64,000 bases of DNA from Aedes albopictus. Lineage: Eukaryota > Arthropoda > Insecta > Diptera > Culicidae. The stretch spans positions 326,736,129 through 326,800,128 of the forward strand of contig NC_085138.1 of NCBI RefSeq assembly GCF_035046485.1, written 5' to 3'. The translations under genes and the position numbers were made by a program. Positions 55,333 through 64,000 of the stretch are shown piece after piece (positions within the stretch are counted from its first letter, which is position 1; each line of letters opens with the position of its first letter). The notes below the pieces were generated by a model that ran no database searches, was not told the origin of the DNA, and was given only the letters and a program-made list of their open reading frames with translations.

Positions 55333-56274
55333 GGGTAGGTAATCAAAATTTGAACCAAATTGCGGCTTTCTGAAGCAGTGCAAATTTTAAGTGATTTTTC
55401 TCCCACATGGAAATAATTTACTACGGCAAAATCATATGTACATGAAAGCCACGGGTATAAGCTTTCTGTTAAATGGTAAAAAGTTTGTATTTGCACCGAA
55501 TTTCATTGAAATATTTGATGTTTCATCAACAATGGTTTTAATCTTAATTTGAACCACCGTAATCATAATTTGAACCAATTTTAATCTTAATTTGAACTAC
55601 TGGCGGCAGCAGCTCGAGCAACTCACAAAACAGCCAATTCCATGCTAAACAATGAAAAATCACATGAATCTGCTAATTCTCATACCTATTTTTCATTAGG
55701 CAGTGGAATCCCAACTCAGAATGTTCGATATTCTTTAGGAATTTGAAAACTAAATTTGGAATTTTTCATCCCCCAAGAGTAAACAAAGTAACCACTAGCG
55801 CAATCTACAGGCCAACACTAAAAGCTCACCCCCGTTTACTAGTTCAAATTTAGATTACAAATGGTTCAACTTAAGATAGCATTCTCCAAGTAAGAATCAC
55901 TTAAATTTGATAATTTTATGACAAATTATGTGGAATATTATTCGGTTGGTCGATTCTACGATAAATAAGCTTTCATTTGACGTGTTCACATATTGCGTGT
56001 GATACAATGCATGAGCTGTACGAGTGCACCGAAAATGTGCTTTCTGTTGGGGGAAATGGGTGAAATCACCCAATGGGTGAAATTGCCTGTTTTCCATGAC
56101 AAAAACGCTTTTTTCAATGTTTTTAAAGTCCATGTTATCAGGTTATATTACGGAAAGCTGTTAAACATCTATTTCGGGACAACATTTGCCTGAAAAGTAC
56201 TTCGTTTTAATGAATTTTGAAATGGTTCAAATTAAGATTACAATTTGACTAGTTCAAAGTTTGATTTCTTACCC
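55333..56274. mobile_element. Non-autonomous element with GGGTAGGTAATCAAA ends
   Basis: The left end GGGTAGGTAATCAAAATTTG resembles the inverse of the right end (CAAAGTTTGATTTCTTACCC). TA precedes the left end; the right flank is TG, probably a mutated TA. TAATTTGAACCA-type words recur inside. Confidence 0.6.
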
Positions 56275-56673
56275 TGTGTCCACTTTTCTCAAACTATGGG
56301 TCGCGACCCACCATGTAACTCTTGAGGCATACGTTTCAAATGTATAATTTTAGTTAATACCTTTACATCAGCACTACAAAAATCAAGATGAAAAATTAGG
56401 TTGGAAACTTGTGGTCAAATATGTAATGCCAGAAAAAAATCCTATTTAAAAAAGGCATTATCTATATGTGTCTCCCCCAACGTCACGTTTTAATTGGGAA
56501 TTTGCAACGGTGCTGCTTTATCTAATCGATGGCCAATTCGTGCGACATTTGTCCAACCAACAACGCTTCATCTCTTCTCCAGATCTTTGATAACTATACT
56601 GGCAGCGCCCGTGATACGTAAGTGCAATGTGGTCAGTGGAATTTTACTGCACCTAGATTGTATACAGTCTAAT
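56275..56673. other. No recognisable gene
   Basis: Non-coding AT-rich sequence with short frames only. Confidence 0.4.
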
Positions 56674-56840
56674 CATGATTGCCAATTACCTCGATGATGG
56701 ATACATATATTGCATGGCAGGCACGAAGATACTCTCTGGTCCAGTCGAAGAAATTCCCTACATTTTGGGCTTTGCTCCAGTTGGGACGTTACGCCGAAAA
56801 AAAAATATATCCATCATAGAGGTATGTAATTGGCAATCAT
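56674..56840. repeat. Inverted repeat enclosing a SINE 3' remnant
   Basis: ATGATTGCCAATTACCTCGA on the left pairs with the inverse of GAGGTATGTAATTGGCAATC on the right. Between them is a Feilai-like SINE piece (GGCAGGCACGAAGATACTCT ... GGGACGTTACGCCGAAAAA), possibly inserted in a small MITE. Confidence 0.6.
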
Positions 56841-57031
56841 AAAAACGGTTCTTGCTTCGCGAAAGATCAACCAATCGAGCTCAAATTTGTACCAATGGTG
56901 CACATATTATAGGTTAATAAACAGCTAAAATTTGAGAATTTTTGATGCACTCTACGAAAAGTTACAGTTGTTGAACTTTTTTGTGAGAAAAAAAAAGTTA
57001 CCTATCCCAAACATTTTAGCCATTCTCTGTA
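56841..57031 (+). repeat. Dispersed repeat, second copy (see 30420-30720)
   Basis: Shares GCTTCGCGAAAGATCAA, CAAATTTGTACCAATG, AAAATTTGAGAATTTTTGAT and AAAAAGTTACCTATCCCAAA with the earlier copy, in the same orientation. Confidence 0.7.
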
Positions 57032-57224
57032 CTTATTTGCAATTGATATTGTGTTTTCTTCCAGGAATTCCTTCTGAAATCCCTAAAACTATGGGAAATA
57101 TTTCGGTGATTTAGGATTTTCGTCACGGGACTTCTTCAGAACTTTTTTCAAGGATTACACAAATTCCTCTGCGGGCGTTGCAAGTATCTATCAAAGTTTC
57201 ATTCTAGAAATTTTTATCAGAGGT

Positions 57225-57616
57225 TGTTTCGGCCAGGATGTCTTGCCCCACGTTGTGTACTTTTAATTGCCCCGGGCGGCGGAGAAGAAACAACGCTTGA
57301 CTACGATTTAACTTTACTTTATTCCCACCACTGAGAGGCAGTGCTCCTGCTCAGTGGTGATATGACGATACACACTACAGATATAGGTTGCGCAGTCGCC
57401 TTTTATAGGCGACTGCTAGTACGGATACAAAATAGAAATAAAAGTGAATAGGTAGCAGCCGTGCGCTGCTCTGCTGCCTGCATGGAGCCCGACGCAATAT
57501 CAGGCTGCCGCGGGACAATGAGCCGACTGTTGAATGGGCTCTTCTGCTCGCTGCGCTTGTGCGTATGAAGCAGCCTACGATGACGCCGGCCGACGACGTT
57601 GGAGCGAGATCCAACA
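57225..57616 (-). repeat. 3' LTR
   Basis: On the - strand, TATAAAAG lies at 57407-57400 within a small palindrome (AGTCGCC / GGCGACT). It is followed by the hairpin (57359-57326) and AATAAA (57323-57318). The end (CATCCTGGCCGAAACA) differs from the other LTR over the last about 25 bp. Confidence 0.85.
57326..57359 (-). promoter_or_regulatory. LTR stem-loop upstream of AATAAA (covarying copies)
   Basis: CACCACTGAG pairs with CTCAGTGGTG around a loop containing the inverse of GGCAGTGCTCC. Copies at 58586-58619 (CACCACAGAG / CTCTGTGGTG) and 58703-58735 (longer stem) keep the pairing through different bases; 58940-58973 is identical to this one. The hairpin lies about 40 nt after the TATA box and 2 nt before AATAAA, so it should be near the 5' end of the RNA and at its 3' processing site. 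Confidence 0.75.
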
Positions 57617-58076
57617 TACTCCCGCCCAAAACGAATGTTTTTATATTAGTATTGCTCGGAGTCGGCTGGTGCTGTACGATCGGTACGCGCTCGTTGTTGC
57701 AGGTACGATCGGGCTGGCTTCAGTTGCGTTGATGTGCTTGCGTGCAGGCAGGAAAGGCACACACGATATTCGGTTGGATGGATGTGCAGAGGTTGATCGT
57801 CGTCGTCGTCGTCGTCTGGATGGATGGCTTGATTTTACTGCGATTGAGTTGGATGGTGTTTGGATCCCCGATACGATGATGAATTGGCTTGATTGATGGA
57901 AGATGTTTGTCCTGTGCTCTAGTGACACCGACCGGAGTTTCCTGTTGTGGCTCAACTTGATCCGACTACGCCCAGTGCTGGATCGGAAATCCGGGGTACT
58001 AGCTAGCACTTACGAAACGGTGATGATGATGGACGGGAGATTCCTGCTGTTCGGTAGCTTGACCTGACTGCGCGGA

Positions 58077-58412
58077 GTGGCAGGTCAGAATTCCTTTTTC
58101 CAGCGTCTACTGCGCTTCAACGCTGGAGTCCGACGAAATGGCGCTACGGCCCGATGGGTTGACGCTTCGGTCCGAAAAGTGGCGCTGCGGCCAGGGAATG
58201 GACGCAGGGGTCCGACGGGTAGACGGTGCGTTCGGCAAGTCGACGCTTCGGCCTTGCTTCACGGGTCTGACGATGGACGCAGGGGTCCGACGGAAATGCA
58301 GGGATCCAAACGGGATGACGCACGGGTCTGACGGTGGACGCAACGGTCCTAACGGATAGATGCACATGTCTCGGGTGGTGTGCTCACTGTTGGGTTGACG
58401 ACGACGAATCAC
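58077..58412 (-). repeat. Minisatellite inside the LTR element
   Basis: Imperfect repeats of GTCGGACCCCTGCGTCCAT and GGACCGAAGCGTC-type words every 40-50 bp. They keep overlapping frames open on both strands, which I do not consider genes. Confidence 0.7.
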
Positions 58413-58482
58413 AAAGTCCAGCGGTTTGCTTCTTCGGACGTCCGGTGATCCTCTCCAGATGCCATCCTGGTCACGGCACCAA

Positions 58483-58835
58483 TGTTTCGTCCAGCGGTTG
58501 ACTAGGCCCCACGTTGTGTTTAATTCCCCCGGGGGACTCGAGGAAGAACGAACTACTTCTACTACAGTTTAACGTTTTATTGGCGCACCACAGAGAGGCA
58601 GTGCTCCTGCTCTGTGGTGGTTCTATTGCTTACAACTAACCGACGAGACTCCAGACGACAAGAGAAAAGTGTACGCTGATTCAACTAATAACGATTTATT
58701 CGCACCACCGTGTGGCAGTGCTCCACACGGCGGTGATATGACGATACACACTATACATATGGGTTGTGCTCAGTCGCCTTTTATAGGCGACTGATAGTAC
58801 GGATGATGACACAAAACAGATACAGAATAATAGAA
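58483..58835 (-). repeat. Extra LTR-like module with two hairpin/AATAAA units
   Basis: Related to the LTRs but lacks their TGTTGG... start. It contains a TATAAAAG unit (58785-58778) with hairpin (58735-58703) and AATAAA (58700-58695), then a second hairpin (58619-58586) and AATAAA (58581-58576) without an obvious TATA. It ends ACCGCTGGACGAAACA before the primer-binding-like site. Confidence 0.75.
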
Positions 58836-59230
58836 TGTTTCGTCCAGCGGTGAATTAGGCCCCACGTTGTGTACTTTTAATTGCCCCGGGCGGCGGAGAA
58901 GAAACAACGCTTGACTACGATTTAACTTTACTTTATTCCCACCACTGAGAGGCAGTGCTCCTGCTCAGTGGTGATATGACGATACACACTACAGATATAG
59001 GTTGCGCAGTCGCCTTTTATAGGCGACTGCTAGTACGGATACAAAATAGAAATAAAAGTGAATAGGTAGCAGCCGTGCGCTGCTCTGCTGCCTGCATGGA
59101 GCCCGACGCAATATCAGGCTGCCGCGGGACAATGAGCCGACTGTTGAATGGGCTCTTCTGCTCGCTGCGCTTGTGCGTATGAAGCAGCCTACGATGACGC
59201 CGGCCGACGACGTTGGAGCGAGATCCAACA
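58836..59230 (-). repeat. 5' LTR
   Basis: The same layout as the 3' LTR: TATAAAAG at 59021-59014, hairpin at 58973-58940 and AATAAA at 58937-58932 on the - strand. It ends ACCGCTGGACGAAACA directly against the extra LTR-like module, not against a primer-binding site. Confidence 0.85.
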
Positions 59231-59432
59231 GAGGTTTTTTTTGCTTCTCATATTTTTAGAAATTTATCGAAAAATCCTCGAGGTATTTTTTATAAATTTG
59301 CCAGAAAATTAAATAAAAATTCTGCCAAGAATACCTTGGAGATTTCTCTGAGAAATTCTTCAGAAAAATCGTAGTTTCCGTTAGAATTTTCTCCACAGTT
59401 TTCTGCAGTTTACCTGTAATAAAACTTTCCTG

Positions 59433-59878
59433 CCCGAGCAGGAGAAAATAGCTGAAGAATACCAAACTTAGGTATAGAAAACCGAATATCTACAACCTGA
59501 ATAAGGTATTAAGAAGCCCTGCATAAGAGGTAAAATACCTAAAATAATAACTGATGTATATTCTGTGCATAACACGTGAATAATGACATCAGGTATGGTA
59601 ATACCTCAATAATAATCGGCAATTTTTCCATACAAATAGTGATTTTTCCATAACTGAATAATAATTAAAGCAGTGCTCAACACCAAACCAATAACTCGTT
59701 GAGGTATTTTATCAACACCTATAAAATACCAAAATAAGTTGATGATGATTAACCTGGGCTATTTATTTTCAAAATAAGTTATTTTCAATACCTTGATAAC
59801 CGAACAATACCTTGTCTTGGTATGATACCTGGCTTTGGTATGCTCCAGTTATGTTTCAGTTATGCATTCCTGCTCGGG
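59433..59878. mobile_element. CCCGAGCAGG-ended element, 446 bp, 2-bp duplication
   Basis: Starts CCCGAGCAGGAGAAAATAGC and ends with the inverse of CCCGAGCAGGAATGCATAAC. TG lies on both sides (59431-59432, 59879-59880). The interior reiterates GGTATT / AATACC and is non-coding. The layout resembles 39097-40210. Confidence 0.75.
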
Positions 59879-61674
59879 TGGAGTCCTTCCTATTTTGCTC
59901 CAAGGATTTCTGTAGAAAGAATTACTTTCGGAAAATCTTTCACAGATTTTTTGTCAAAGTTCTATAGATTATCTACCACTTATCAGGTTTTCTTTCAGAT
60001 AATTCTGCCGGCTCTCCTTTTGATATTCCTTTTGATAGATATTTTATCTCCAGAAACTTGTTCAGAATTTCAGGAATTTCGTCAGCAATTTCAGTAAAGG
60101 ATTATCTGTCAAGTTTTTCTAAGGAGATTTTCAGAAATGCTTCTAAAAATTTCATTACAAATCCTACAGGGATCGCTTCAGAAATTCTTCCCAGAGTTTC
60201 AGAGAAGTACTTACAATGATATTTTTTAGAAACTACTACTAGTACTGGCTCCTTTAAATATATTTTCTCGGATGTCTTCAGAGATCCCAGCAGAATTTAT
60301 TCAGATTTTCCCACAGGGATTTTTCAGATGTTCTTCCAGAAATTTCGCATAATTCGCTGAAGAATTATTTAAGGAATCCCTGAAGGGATTTCTAGGAAAT
60401 TCCTGCAGGATTGTCTCAAGAAATCCCTTTACAACTCCTGAGAATAGCTTCGGAAATTTCTAGAAAAAGTTCTTGACAATATATTAGAGGAATTTCTGGA
60501 CAAACAATTCCTGAATCAATTACTAGAGTTATTTTGTGAGCAGTTTCAGAATAAATGCCTAATATAACACCTAGGAGAATACCTTTAGATAGCCCTTTTA
60601 TTTTCAGAAAAAAAAAATCATTAGAGATTTATGAAAGAATTCAGCAAGGGAAACATGCTTGAGAAAACTCTGGATGAGCTTCTGAAAAAATCCACAAGGA
60701 AAATTCTGAAGCAATCTTTTTAAAAGAATTGCGGAAATCGTAGACAAAAATTTCATTTCATTAAATTTCTGAGGAATCCCTGACGGAATTCTGTAAATTC
60801 CTCTGAAGGAGTTCTCAGATTTTTTTTTACAACTTCTGGAGGGATTTGTACTCAAACATCTCTAAACTACTACCTGGAAAAATTTCTGAAGCAAATCCTG
60901 CAGAAAAATTTAAAAAAAATCTAGAGCAATTCTTAAGAGAACCATTAAAGGCATTAAAAAATGATTTTTTGAAGGTCTCTTTGGAATAATACCTAGAAGA
61001 ACTTGAGAACCCTCTGCATGTGTTCAAAGAAATATAACTTGAAAAATTCTATGAAATGCTAAGGATTCTGAAGTAATTACTGAAATAATGATAGATAGAA
61101 AAAAAAACCTGAAGGAAGATCTGAATAAATCCACAGCAATGCCTGGAGGAACACCTGAAGGAACTATTGGGGAAACCTTTAGATGAACTTTTCAAATAAA
61201 ATCTTGAAAATTTTCTAGAAGAATTTCCAGAAAATTCTCGAATGCATGAAGATGCAACAGGTATTAGGTGCAGCTTCTGAAAAAAAATATATGCAATAAT
61301 TACTGGAAAAATGCCTGAAAACAAACTGAATTTTTAGAGGCATTTCTGGAAGAATCTTTGATTCTTTGTGAAAAAAAAAAATCTTCCTGGAATTACATCT
61401 TTTGAAGAATCATTTGAGAGAGTTCCTGGAGAAGTTCATACAAGAATTTCTAGAGAAATTTTCTGGAAAAATTCTTTCAGAAATGTTTGAAGAAATACTC
61501 TAATGAATACAAGCATGTACTTATGGAAAAATATTTGAATGAACTTTAATAAAACCACTTATAGAATCCCAGGAGCAATTTCGGAAAAAATTTCTGAGGA
61601 AACCCGTGGACCAGTTTCAAGATTTGTCTTTTGAGAAATTTCTCGGAAAACTCTTGAAGAAGGGCCGAGGATAA

Positions 61675-62110
61675 CACCGTTCAACACTAAATTTTGTTAT
61701 GGGATGAAAAAAAAATAACATGGGTTTGGGAACCTAGAAGTGTTATAGTGAAAGAATTTTTGAAAAATATTGGACCGGGCCTTCACAGTTCAAAACAGAA
61801 GTTTGTATGGAGAACTTGGGGTGTTCAATTGATATGTGCATTAGAACGCGCTGTGCACATATTTAGGCGTTAGACAATAACGAAACTAACCCAAATACCA
61901 AAAACGCCTAAAAATATGCACGGCACGTTACAATGCGCATATCAATTGAACACCCCAAGTTCTCCATACAAACTTCGGTTTTAAACTGTGAAGGTCTGAT
62001 CCAATATTTTTCGAAAATTCTTTCACTACGACACTTCTAGGGTCCCAAACCCCTGTTATTTGTTTTCTCATCCCATAACAACAAATTTTGTAAAATTTTG
62101 TCGAGCAGTG
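61675..62110. mobile_element. Foldback MITE, 436 bp
   Basis: The long imperfect palindrome includes GGAGAACTTGGGGTGTTCAA and its inverse and TTTGGGA(A/C)CCTAGAAGTG. TAA occurs on both sides (61672-61674, 62111-62113). No coding frame. Confidence 0.75.
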
Positions 62111-62330
62111 TAATTCCTGTGAAAATTTGTAAGAGAATCTCTGGAGGTAACTATGAAGAAATTTTAAAAGAAATCTGTTGCTAGGGATGCATTTTGATGA
62201 TATACTAAGAAGAATCTTTAGAAGAATTATTGCTTAAACCATGCTAAGAAATCCTATGAGAATCTTCTTTATGTAAACATTCCAACATTCTTTTGATATT
62301 GCTAGAGGTTTTCGACTGGAAATGATTTTC

Positions 62331-62597
62331 TATGGAGATTCTGGTTTTCTCAGTCTAGGGAATCCAAACGATTAAATTCGCATTGCACGACCTTTCGGCC
62401 TGATTTATTAAGCCTTTTTCAAGGGTAAAGCTGTCTATCGTTTTTTTTTTGTTTCTGTCATTAGTGCCACAGTTTGTTTGGAGCCTCTGGATGGAAAGCT
62501 TTACCCTTGAAAATGCCAAATAAATCAGGCCAAAAAGTTGGGAAATGCAAATTTAATCGTTTGGATTCCCTAGACTAAGATAGCCAGAGTCTCCATA
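62331..62597. mobile_element. Palindromic MITE, about 267 bp
   Basis: TATGGAGATTCTGG at the left is inverted at the right as CCAGAGTCTCCATA. The arms continue through TCTAGGGAATCCAAACGATT and CAAGGGTAAAGCT. The target duplication is uncertain. Confidence 0.75.
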
Positions 62598-62599
62598 TT

Positions 62600-63215
62600 G
62601 TTTTAATAAATCCTAAAGGAATTCCTAGCTGTGTTTCTGTGAAGGAGAACCAGGTTTTGCCTCAGTAGGTATACCTACCCGTGTATACCCGTATACAGTA
62701 CCCCAAAAAGAAGAGGAATAATGTTTGCTGGAAGAAACGCTAAATACAGAACACCGGGCTAGTAGGTGATCTTTGTTATCTTCCACCGGTCACTGGCCAC
62801 TTCTGTGCTCTCTACATCAATTCGTAAACATTGCAAACAAGTATAATACACGTCCAGAGATGAAATACTGATTTGCATTGCTTTGTTTTGGCGTCTAGTT
62901 TAAAAATACCGTTGCAACTGATAAAACCTGAACACGACAATTCAATTCCACTACCAATTAGCTACAATAAAGATAACGGGTTCAATCTATCACGTCCAAT
63001 CGGATTGATTGCTCCAATTGAATTATTCATCGGGCGAGTTATGAATTTGGATTATTCTTAGGTTGGTTGACATACCTATCACTATGCCATCGCGGGAAAG
63101 CATGTTCAATTGTACTGTATTCTCGGAACCGGGCGGCATGTTTGATTACACTTGTTTATAGCACTTAAGATTTTCTGCTTTTGATCACTCGTTGATGTTC
63201 AGCTCTGACTTAGCG
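62600..63215. other. No recognisable gene
   Basis: Non-coding. It holds a short direct repeat near 62.67 kb (TATACCTACCCGTGTATACC). A 62-codon frame at 62873-63061 has no recognised content. Confidence 0.4.
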
Positions 63216-63218
63216 TTC

Positions 63219-63545
63219 TCACTGGGACAAAACCATCTTCTCGTTTTCACAGTTATTAACCCGGTAGCGGTCGCATCGTGTACTGAATACACGCACCATG
63301 TAAAATGCACGCTTTTGGTACACAGCGGGAGCGTGGTGTCGCTGAAATTGTTCGTAGACGCGACTGCTCGAGGATTAACTGAGAGCTTAATCTGCCAATG
63401 TCCATTTTACATGTGTATATTGTGTAGCAGGCATGAAGATATGCTATGCCCAGGAAAGTAAAGGATTTTTTTTTACTGAAAGTTCCTGGACCGACCGGGA
63501 ATCGAATTCATCACCCTCAGCATGGTCATGGTAAATAGGCACTGT
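63219..63545 (-). mobile_element. tRNA-derived SINE (Feilai-like) with internal insertion
   Basis: The left part (CTCACTGGGACAAAACC ... CACAGTTATTAAC) and right part (ATTAACTGAGAGCTTAATCT ... GACCGACCGGGAATCGAAT) match the SINE at 52.3 kb. They are separated by 113 bp at 63261-63373. The B box (GATTCCCGGTCGG on the - strand) is recognisable, the A box mutated. Confidence 0.8.
63261..63373. mobile_element. 113-bp insertion with ATTAAC duplication
   Basis: The insert reads CCGGTAGCGGTCGCATCGTG ... ACTGCTCGAGG and is flanked by ATTAAC at 63255-63260 and 63374-63379. No terminal inverted repeat or A-tail is visible, so its class is unknown. Confidence 0.6.
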
Positions 63546-63570
63546 ATATTGTTAGAATGCTGTACATCCA

Positions 63571-64000
63571 TTTGCTAAGTGGGCGTCTGCTACAGAACAG
63601 TCGTGAATACGATCAGGTATCAGAAGGCCGGCTCCAGAGGCACGTTATCCTCTATTTGGGACATTTGTGCCATCGCCAAAATAATAGCCTATTTCATCAT
63701 CTACCTGAGGGAAAAGGAAGGAAATAAGGATAAGGATGGGGATAAGGACAGGTAGGAAAATAGGAAAAGTACCCTGGAAGAGGATACTAACGCATAAGCG
63801 TACCACAATGGGTTCAAACAGCGCCCTGAAAAGGGCACTGTAATAACGCTTAAAGCGAAAGAGAGCCTATAGCTCTTAACCACAGCGAGTTAAGAACAAC
63901 AGAATATCCTGAATATTCAGGTCTCTGAAGTCAGTTTCACTTAATAAGTGTTTACCGAATACTCGGAAAAGAAGTTGCGCAAAAACTGGACAGCTACATA
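63571..64000. other. Unassigned, possible repeat 3' region
   Basis: Contains CCAGAGGCACGTTATCCTCT and CATTTGTGCCATCGCC, then a purine-rich stretch GGATAAGGATGGGGATAAGG and later CCTGAAAAGGGCACTG. The texture suggests part of a transposable element, but I cannot assign it. It runs off the window. Confidence 0.4.

Larger units (their letters stand above)
57225..59230 (-). mobile_element. Non-autonomous LTR retrotransposon, 2.0 kb, with extra LTR-like module
   Basis: Terminal LTRs lie at 57225-57616 and 58836-59230 and appear identical over about 370 bp. In - orientation each begins TGTTGGATCTCG and ends GAAACA. The 5-bp duplication GAGGT flanks the element (57220-57224, 59231-59235). A purine tract TTTTGGGCGGGAGTA precedes the 3' LTR. 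A primer-binding-like TTGGTGCCGTGACC follows an additional LTR-like module at 58483-58835 that adjoins the 5' LTR in tandem. The internal 57617-58482 encodes no gag or pol, so proteins must come from another element (BEL/Pao or gypsy type, not decided). The similar LTRs suggest a recent insertion. Confidence 0.85.
59236..62330. repeat. Degenerate GAATTTCTGGAA-type array (third occurrence)
   Basis: Mutated repeats of the same GAATTCCT/AGAAATTC family as at 35-39 and 49.4-50.3 kb. TC-rich versions prevail to about 60.35 kb and GA-rich versions after, so polarity changes within the block. Two separate elements (59433-59878, 61675-62110) are embedded. Confidence 0.7.

Noticed and set aside
57534..58412. 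Overlapping frames of 73-122 codons on both strands in the LTR element
   Set aside because: They overlap a GC-rich minisatellite and LTR sequence, lack gag or pol motifs, and exist on both strands.

Overview
The window looks like a piece of a culicine mosquito genome, most likely Aedes. The grounds are AT-rich sequence, tRNA-derived SINEs resembling the Aedes Feilai family, several RTE-type and jockey-type non-LTR remnants, and a very high density of small inverted-repeat transposons (MITEs). No bacterial-style gene organisation, CRISPR array or genuine tRNA/rRNA gene is visible.

One convincing protein-coding gene is present. It runs on the + strand from 12663 to 26950 and has four coding exons (12663-12699, 17184-17705, 21179-22825, 26511-26950). 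All three introns are phase 1 with GT-AG ends, and the joined frame is open for 881 codons. The product has a Psq/CENP-B-type helix-turn-helix, a complete pogo/Tigger-type DDE domain (Asp251, Asp362, Asp398), an acidic linker and a Lys-rich tail. No terminal inverted repeats of its own were seen around it, so it is probably a host (domesticated) gene of the jerky/Tigger-derived type.

Layout. 1-12.6 kb: a non-LTR endonuclease fragment, a SINE relic, a foldback element, one hAT MITE and long AT-rich stretches with no recognisable gene. 12.6-27 kb: the pogo-type gene, with introns packed with RTE debris and at least ten MITEs, including three copies of a family whose ends (CAGTAGACGTTCG with TA duplication) look pogo-like. 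27-30.4 kb: two RTE fragments in inverted orientation, the second broken by a SINE that itself carries a hAT MITE. 31-34.3 kb: nested MITEs and a decayed Ty3/gypsy leader-gag-protease relic. 34.6-41.6 kb: a five-level nest (SINE > TTAA element > 6.6-kb hAT-like element > palindromic TA element > CCCGGG element), most levels readable from their target-site duplications. 42-56.8 kb: foldback elements, SINEs, minisatellites and a (TG)n tract of about 230 bp. 57.2-59.2 kb: a 2-kb non-autonomous LTR retrotransposon on the - strand with an extra LTR-like module; four copies of an LTR hairpin next to AATAAA show compensatory stem changes. 59.2-64 kb: degenerate GGAATTCCT-type arrays, foldback elements and another SINE.

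The parts do not form a pathway. The one functional link to test is whether the pogo-type protein recognises the pogo-like MITEs in and near its gene. The most structured signal is the covarying LTR hairpin.
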